Shown piece after piece: positions 59,952-64,000 of a stretch of 64,000 bases of DNA; positions within the stretch are counted from its first letter, which is position 1; the number at the start of each line of letters is the position of its first letter. Under the pieces are notes generated by a model. That model saw only the letters and a list, made by a program, of their open reading frames with translations. It searched no databases and was not told where the DNA came from. The translations under genes and the position numbers were made by a program. The DNA is from Zhengella sedimenti (lineage in GTDB: Bacteria; Pseudomonadota; Alphaproteobacteria; Rhizobiales; Rhizobiaceae), in NCBI RefSeq assembly GCF_046506625.1, contig NZ_JBKFFP010000001.1, positions 248,001 through 312,000 of the forward strand, written 5' to 3'.

Positions 59952-59979
59952 CTGTTGTCACATGCTGGCACCCTGCCGG

Positions 59980-60969
59980 TCAGTAGGGGCAGGTTTCGTC
60001 CGACATGTAGTCATGGACCTGGATTTCCCCGGCGATGATCTTCGCCTTGGCGTCTTCCACGGCCTTGAGCATGTCCTCGGTCACGAGGTCCTTGTTGTTG
60101 TCGTCCATGGCATAGTCCACGCCGCCCTCGGCCAGGCCGAGCACGTTGATGCCGCTGGAGAAACTGTCGTTCTTGGCGTCCATGAACGCGTTGTAGACGG
60201 CAACGTCGACGCGCTTGAGCATGGAGGTCAGGACATGGCCGGGCTGCAGGCCGTTCTGGTTGGAATCGACCCCGATGCCGTACTTGCCCTCGTCGGCCGC
60301 CGCCTGGAGCACGCCGATCCCGGTGCCGCCGGCCGCGGCGTAGATGACGTCAGCACCCTGGGCGATCTGGCTCTTGGCGATCTCGCCGCCCTTGGTCGGG
60401 TCGTTCCAGGCCGCCGGCGTGTCGCCGGTCATGTTCTGGATGACTTCCGTCGCGCCGGCCGCCTTGGCGCCGCCGACATAGCCACAGCCGAACTTGCGGA
60501 TGAGCGGGATGTCCATGCCGCCGATGAAGCCGACCTTCTTGGTCTCCGATTTCATCGCGCCCATGATGCCGACCAGATAGGATCCCTCATGCTCCTTGTA
60601 GACAACGGAGCGGACATTCGGCTTGTCGACCACCATGTCGATGATGGCGAACTGGGTGTCGGGGAATTCGGCGGCCACCTTTTCCAGCGCGGCGGCCCAG
60701 GAGAAGCCGGCCATCACGATGGGATTGTTGCCGTCCTCGGCGAACTTGCGCAGGGCCTGTTCGCGCTGCGCGTCGTTCTGGATCTCGAACTCACGGTAGG
60801 CGATACCGGTCTCTTCCTTGAACTTCTCGGCGCCGTTATAGGCCGATTCATTGAAGGACTTGTCGAATTTTCCCCCGAGGTCGTAGATGATCGCCGGATC
60901 GATGTCTGCGGCGAAGGCCGAGGCGCTCATCGCCGTCGCGGCCAGAAGGCCCATAATCATACGCTTCAT
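59980..60969 (-). CDS. BMP-family nucleoside-binding protein
   Basis: A 329-residue periplasmic binding protein. The signal peptide (MKRMIMGLLAATAMSASAFA) is followed by IDPAIIYDLGGKFDKSFNES, the start of the BMP (PnrA-like) fold, and GFIGGMDIPLIRKFGCGYVGG. No lipobox cysteine is present, so it is soluble. It should deliver nucleosides to the ABC permeases encoded at 54.2-56.3 kb. GGGTGCG lies upstream. A strong terminator follows, so it is a separate unit with its own promoter; a palindrome lies about 135 bases before it. Confidence 0.93.
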   Translation of the reverse strand: MKRMIMGLLAATAMSASAFAADIDPAIIYDLGGKFDKSFNESAYNGAEKFKEETGIAYREFEIQNDAQREQALRKFAEDGNNPIVMAGFSWAAALEKVAAEFPDTQFAIIDMVVDKPNVRSVVYKEHEGSYLVGIMGAMKSETKKVGFIGGMDIPLIRKFGCGYVGGAKAAGATEVIQNMTGDTPAAWNDPTKGGEIAKSQIAQGADVIYAAAGGTGIGVLQAAADEGKYGIGVDSNQNGLQPGHVLTSMLKRVDVAVYNAFMDAKNDSFSSGINVLGLAEGGVDYAMDDNNKDLVTEDMLKAVEDAKAKIIAGEIQVHDYMSDETCPY

Positions 60970-61102
60970 GTGTTCGCACCCTGTCGGTTGGTTCTGGTTC
61001 AAGGCGGAGTTGCCCGGACAGGCAGCCACGCCCGGCAGACGGGCCGTGCCACGCCCTGGATCAGCATCCTTGCATGGATTTCGCGCCTTGACACCCACTA
61101 TG

Positions 61103-61119
61103 TTGACCGGACGGTTCAA
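61103..61119. promoter_or_regulatory. Dyad upstream of bmpA
   Basis: TTGACCGGACGGTTCAA is a near-palindrome, with TTGA and TTCAA-type ends around a GC core. It lies about 135-150 bases upstream of the bmpA ATG and just before the msrA-like stop. Such dyads resemble repressor sites. A TetR- or LacI-type protein is possible. Confidence 0.4.
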
Positions 61120-61149
61120 AAAAATGCCAGCGGCAGGCGGTGGCTCCCG

Positions 61150-61809
61150 TCAGCCTGCTTGAGGCGCGGGGAACCGCACGCCGGTCCCGCGCAGGCTGGC
61201 AGTTCCGGCGGGATTGCGCGCCAGATATTGCTGGTGCTCCTCGGCGGCGAAGTAGAAGGCCGGCGCGGCCCGTATCTCGGTGACGATCCTGCCGGAATGG
61301 ACCGGCGCCAGCGCCTGCGCATAGGCATCGCGCGAGGCCAGCGCCGCCTGCTGCTGGGCATCCGTCGTGGTGAAGACGGCGGAGCGGTAACGCGTGCCGA
61401 TGTCGCCGCCCTGGCGGTTGAGCTGGGTGGGATCGTGGTTTTCCCAGAACAGGCGCAACAGGTGGGTGAGGGGAACAACGGCCGGATCGAACACGACCTT
61501 CACGGTTTCCGCATGACCGGTCATGCCGGTGGACACTTCCTGCTGGGTCGGGTTCGGCGTGTAGCCGCCCATGAACCCGGCCGCAGTGACCCACACGCCC
61601 GGGGTCTGCCAGAAGAGACGTTCGGCACCCCAGTAGTTGCCCATGGCGAAAAAGACAATCTCATGTCCTTCAGGCGCGGGAGCGTGCAGGTCGCGGCCGC
61701 TGACGAAATGCGTGGATGCCGTGGCCAGCGGTTCGGATCGGCCCTTGAGCGCGTCTTCCGGCCTGGGCATGTGCAGCTTCTTGTCGAGCATGTTGCCAAG
61801 GAAATGCAT
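61150..61809 (-). CDS. MsrA-family protein lacking the catalytic cysteine
   Basis: A 219-residue protein with a full MsrA fold: VFFAMGNYWGAERLFWQTPGV, GFMGGYTPNPTQQEVSTGMTGHAETVKV (core TGMTGHAETVKV) and FWENHDPTQLNRQGGDIGTRYRS (core DPTQLNRQGGDIGTRYRS). Methionine sulfoxide reductases have GCFWG at the first motif; here the codon AAC gives Asn58 and the motif is GNYWG. I find no cysteine anywhere in the protein. It cannot work by the usual thiol chemistry, so it may bind methionine sulfoxide, have another role or be inactive. GGAG lies before the ATG. No second msrA or msrB is in the window. Confidence 0.88.
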   Translation of the reverse strand: MHFLGNMLDKKLHMPRPEDALKGRSEPLATASTHFVSGRDLHAPAPEGHEIVFFAMGNYWGAERLFWQTPGVWVTAAGFMGGYTPNPTQQEVSTGMTGHAETVKVVFDPAVVPLTHLLRLFWENHDPTQLNRQGGDIGTRYRSAVFTTTDAQQQAALASRDAYAQALAPVHSGRIVTEIRAAPAFYFAAEEHQQYLARNPAGTASLRGTGVRFPAPQAG

Positions 61810-61840
61810 GGTCGGTCATTCTCCGGGTGAACGAGGGCCT

Positions 61841-62170
61841 TCAGGCGTCGCGGGCGAAACGCCCGGCGACACGGCGCGGCGGGCGATAGCCCAGCACGTA
61901 GAACAAAAGGGCGAGCACGGCGAAAACGGCAAAGCCGGGCAGGCCCAGGACGGGAGCGAAACCGCTGTCCCAGACAAAGGCGGGCGCATTGCCGCGCACC
62001 GCCTGTTCGAGCGCCGCGAGGCTTGCCGGCGATGTCTCGCTCCAGCTTTGGGCCAGCGGCGTGAAAACGGCCCGGTTGGCCGCAAGCGAGCGCGCAAGAT
62101 CCAGCACGCCCATGATGCAGGCCACGGCCAGGCAGGCCAGTGCGATGAAACGGATGACAAATCGAACCAT
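61841..62170 (-). CDS. Small membrane protein, unknown function
   Basis: A 109-residue protein with a hydrophobic N-terminal segment (VIRFIALACLAVACIMGVLDL, shown by RFIALACLAVACIMG) and a second near the C-terminus (GLPGFAVFAVLALLFYVLGY). A soluble stretch of about 45 residues between them should lie in the periplasm. GGGAGCGTGC lies before the ATG at 62170. Family not recognised. The msrA-like gene follows by 31 bases on the same strand. Confidence 0.7.
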   Translation of the reverse strand: MVRFVIRFIALACLAVACIMGVLDLARSLAANRAVFTPLAQSWSETSPASLAALEQAVRGNAPAFVWDSGFAPVLGLPGFAVFAVLALLFYVLGYRPPRRVAGRFARDA

Positions 62171-62329
62171 GCACGCTCCCGTCAGGTCAGCGCCGTCGAG
62201 GCGCCCCGGAAAAGCCTTAGTCCAACCGGGCGCCGCGGGCAATTGCCGACCGGGCCGAACGCCCCGCGGCCGATCCGGCGGCATGGCGAAGCATGCTTGA
62301 AAATTCGACATCCGGCCTTCATTTAACGG

Positions 62330-62357
62330 TTGAACCGCAGCGCTTTCCGGCTATAGT
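62330..62357 (+). promoter_or_regulatory. Sigma-70 promoter of tRNA-Ser
   Basis: TTGAAC (62330-62335) and TATAGT (62352-62357) are spaced by 16 bases. The tRNA begins 70 bases downstream. Both boxes fit the alphaproteobacterial consensus for housekeeping genes. Confidence 0.7.
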
Positions 62358-62426
62358 CCGCGCCGTTCCAAGGGGGCGGTCGAACGCTCTTCCCGGTTGC
62401 AACCGCCGGGACGGAAAGCTGGACAT

Positions 62427-62513
62427 GGTGAGGTGGCCGAGTGGTTGAAGGCGCACGCCTGGAACGCGTGTATACGGGAAACCGTATCGAGGGTTCGAAT
62501 CCCTCTCTCACCG
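62427..62513 (+). tRNA. tRNA-Ser (anticodon GGA)
   Basis: A full tRNA folds from the sequence. The acceptor stem is GGTGAGG with TCTCACC, the D arm carries GCCGAGTGGTTGAAGGC, and the anticodon stem CACGC/GCGTG holds the loop CTGGAAC with anticodon GGA for UCC and UCU. A long variable arm, typical of serine tRNAs, is TATACGGGAAACCGTATC. The T arm is GAGGG TTCGAAT CCCTC. CCA is encoded at 62514-62516. Confidence 0.97.
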
Positions 62514-62865
62514 CCACCCTCTTTATCCAGATGATTGATTCATAAACGCATACCGGCCTCGGGCTTCAGCCTTCCCGCCTGCGTACCCACCTGATCGCCT
62601 TGCGTGTTCCCGGTTCGCCAACGCCGGAACCTGACTTCGTGACCGCTTGCCGCCCTGCAATGGCCCCACCGGTGCGAAGGGGAAGCGTCTCAACGATTCC
62701 GGATGACCCTCGCGGACGCGCGGCAAGCGCGGATGGCCGGAGGACCAGACCACACGATCATTCCATAAAACAGAACGATATTGAGAATATTATGTATTTT
62801 TCTCGTGGTTGGCGATCGCCTATGAGAACGCTCGAACGCAATTTCGACAGCGCCGGAGATATTCC
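62514..62865. other. Intergenic region, tRNA-Ser to dabB-like gene
   Basis: About 350 bases hold no convincing gene. The part from 62750 to 62810 is AT-rich, against the GC-rich average, and contains the dyad ATATT-GAG-AATAT at 62778-62790, which could be a LysR-type (T-N11-A) regulator site for the downstream gene. No integrase or attachment repeat is seen next to the tRNA. Confidence 0.5.
62778..62790. promoter_or_regulatory. AT-rich dyad upstream of dabB-like gene
   Basis: ATATT, GAG and AATAT form a perfect short dyad about 75 bases before the ATG. LysR-type regulators often control dab operons from such sites; no LysR gene lies in the visible part. Confidence 0.35.
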
Positions 62866-64000
62866 ATGACCTCCACATTCTCCCTGTCCTTCCTCTCCCC
62901 GCTCATTCTGCTCGCCGGGGCCCTGTTCGCGGCCACCAACGCCGGAAGGCGGCCGGGAGCATTGCCGCGCTGGTCGGAAGCGCTTGCCTTTCTCGCATTC
63001 CTGCTTTCGCTCGGCGGGCTTGTTCAACGCCTTGTCCAGGGACCCGCAACCCTCGGCGTGCTGGAGGGCTGGGCGCAAGCCACGCTGCGCGCCGACATTG
63101 TCAGCCTTTCGCTGGCACTTCTGGTGTCCTTCATCGGCTGGATCGTCATACGCTACAGCCGGACCTATCTCGACGGCGAGGCAAGGGAAGGCGCCTTTCA
63201 CTGCCTGATGCTGGCAACCCTTGCCGCTGTCCTGGTCTTTGTGCAGTCGGGCAGCCTGCTGGTGCTCGTCACTGCAACCATCGCGGTCGGCCTGCCCTTG
63301 AAGCGGCTGCTGCTGTTCTACCCGGAAAGACCGGAAGCCCGGCGGGCCTCGGCCAAGTTCGCCATCGTCTGGCATGCGGGCGATGTTGCGCTCGCGCTTG
63401 CCGCCATCCTGCTGGCAGCTGCCTTCGGGACCGGCGACCTGGCTCTCCTTGCCGCCGTTGCCGGTCAGCAGGGGCTCGGCATCGCGGGTACGCTGGCCGT
63501 CATGCTCCTTGTCATTGCCGCGGTTTTCAAGACGGCGGCCTTTCCGCTTCATGGCTGGCTTACCGAGGTCATGGAAGCGCCAACACCCGTCTCGGCGCTG
63601 CTTCATGCCGGAATCATCAACTCCGGCGGGGTGATCCTTCTCGCCACGGCGCCGCTGGTCCAGATGAACGCCGGTGCCATGGCGGCCCTGGTGATGATCG
63701 GCGGTCTGACCGCACTGTTTGGCGCGGCGGTCATGCTGACGCAGAGTGCCATCAAGACCTCGCTTGCCTGGTCCACGGTTTCCCAGATGGGGTTCATGCT
63801 CCTGCAATGCGGTCTCGGCCTCTGGCCGCTTGCGCTGCTGCACATCATCGCCCACTCGCTCTACAAGGCCCACGCATTCCTTTCTTCCGGCGGCGCCGTG
63901 TCCGCTGTTGCCGCGCTGCGCCGGCCCGGTCCGGTGGCCGTGCCAAGTTTCGCGGTCGTCCTGCGGTCCTTTGCGCTGGCCATGCTGGTCTATGCGGCAA
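62866..64000 (+). CDS. DabB/NuoL-like proton-conducting membrane subunit, partial
   Basis: The visible 378 residues start MTSTFSLSFLSPLILLAGAL and have ten or more membrane segments. Motifs of the complex I antiporter family are present: RYSRTYLDGEAREGAFH, then VFKTAAFPLHGWLTEVMEAPTPVSALLHAGI (core FKTAAFPLHGWLTEVMEA) with the key Lys and His. The protein is like DabB, the partner of DabA (DUF2309), which takes up inorganic carbon; DabA should follow beyond the window edge. NuoL-like or Mrp antiporter subunits are the alternatives. GGAG lies before the ATG. The gene is cut at 64000. Confidence 0.82.
   Translation, partial: MTSTFSLSFLSPLILLAGALFAATNAGRRPGALPRWSEALAFLAFLLSLGGLVQRLVQGPATLGVLEGWAQATLRADIVSLSLALLVSFIGWIVIRYSRTYLDGEAREGAFHCLMLATLAAVLVFVQSGSLLVLVTATIAVGLPLKRLLLFYPERPEARRASAKFAIVWHAGDVALALAAILLAAAFGTGDLALLAAVAGQQGLGIAGTLAVMLLVIAAVFKTAAFPLHGWLTEVMEAPTPVSALLHAGIINSGGVILLATAPLVQMNAGAMAALVMIGGLTALFGAAVMLTQSAIKTSLAWSTVSQMGFMLLQCGLGLWPLALLHIIAHSLYKAHAFLSSGGAVSAVAALRRPGPVAVPSFAVVLRSFALAMLVYAA

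Noticed and set aside
62523..62753. A minus-strand 76-residue frame after tRNA-Ser
   Set aside because: Composition is Arg/Gly/Ser-rich without pattern, and no ribosome binding site is present.
62427..62865. An integrated element at tRNA-Ser
   Set aside because: No integrase, no repeat of the tRNA 3' end and no gene cargo of mobile type were seen downstream within the window.

Overview
The window is GC-rich, densely coded DNA from an alphaproteobacterium, most likely Hyphomicrobiales (Rhizobiales). Pointers are the rsmI-yraN pair beside an LpoA-like lipoprotein, the DUF1192/quinone oxidoreductase/DUF465/purEK neighbourhood, ubiE-ubiB-coaBC order, an Omp19-like protease-inhibitor lipoprotein, and an Irr-type iron control element in front of a membrane ferritin gene. 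It reads as chromosomal. I saw no insertion sequence, prophage, CRISPR array or rRNA gene.

Layout. 0-12 kb: DsrE-like secreted protein, class A penicillin-binding protein, EamA transporter, short RNase D, GNAT-M20 peptidase pair, DNA polymerase I, Inh/Omp19-like lipoprotein, two small soluble proteins. 12-16 kb: a form II (AYRGAGR) CO-dehydrogenase-like operon in the order S-L-M, with a degenerate repeat between S and L. 16-19 kb: FIST-domain sensor plus soluble hybrid histidine kinase (NosP/NahK-like). 19-31 kb: LpoA-like lipoprotein, rsmI-yraN, quinone oxidoreductase, MFS and SulP transporters, two DUF465 genes, purEK, ICMT-like methyltransferase, NlpC/P60-like and CYTH proteins, mbfA. 31-36 kb: cysK and the overlapping chain pncB-dut-trans-3-hydroxyproline dehydratase. 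36-39 kb: a TetR-led cassette of small VOC/DUF1428/SRPBCC/GyrI proteins, one frameshifted in a seven-base run. 39-44 kb: prfC, an orphan LuxR, 1-Cys peroxiredoxin, pirin, a small secreted protein, a short QueC-like PP-loop protein. 44-48 kb: ubiE-ubiB-coaBC. 48-61 kb: nucleoside salvage and uptake (add, upp; deoA-deoC-punA-cdd-ABC permeases-ATPase; bmpA set apart by a three-gene plus-strand block). 61-64 kb: cysteine-free MsrA homologue, small membrane protein, tRNA-Ser(GGA), and the start of a DabB/NuoL-like gene cut by the window edge.

Working together: the BMP-type ABC transporter brings in nucleosides, which Cdd, PunA, DeoA, DeoC, Add and Upp convert to bases, sugar phosphates and UMP. 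UbiE and UbiB act in ubiquinone synthesis. The form II molybdo-hydroxylase would feed electrons to the quinone pool. MbfA handles iron under likely Irr control.

The most unusual signal is CoaBC, the bifunctional coenzyme A enzyme. It carries an N-terminal FitA-like ribbon-helix-helix DNA-binding domain, and directly upstream lies a perfect palindrome flanked by two more copies of the same half-site. This suggests a PutA-like flavoenzyme that represses its own gene. Other leads are the MsrA homologue with no cysteine at all, the short QueC-like protein behind a CRP-type site, and the LuxR solo with a candidate operator.
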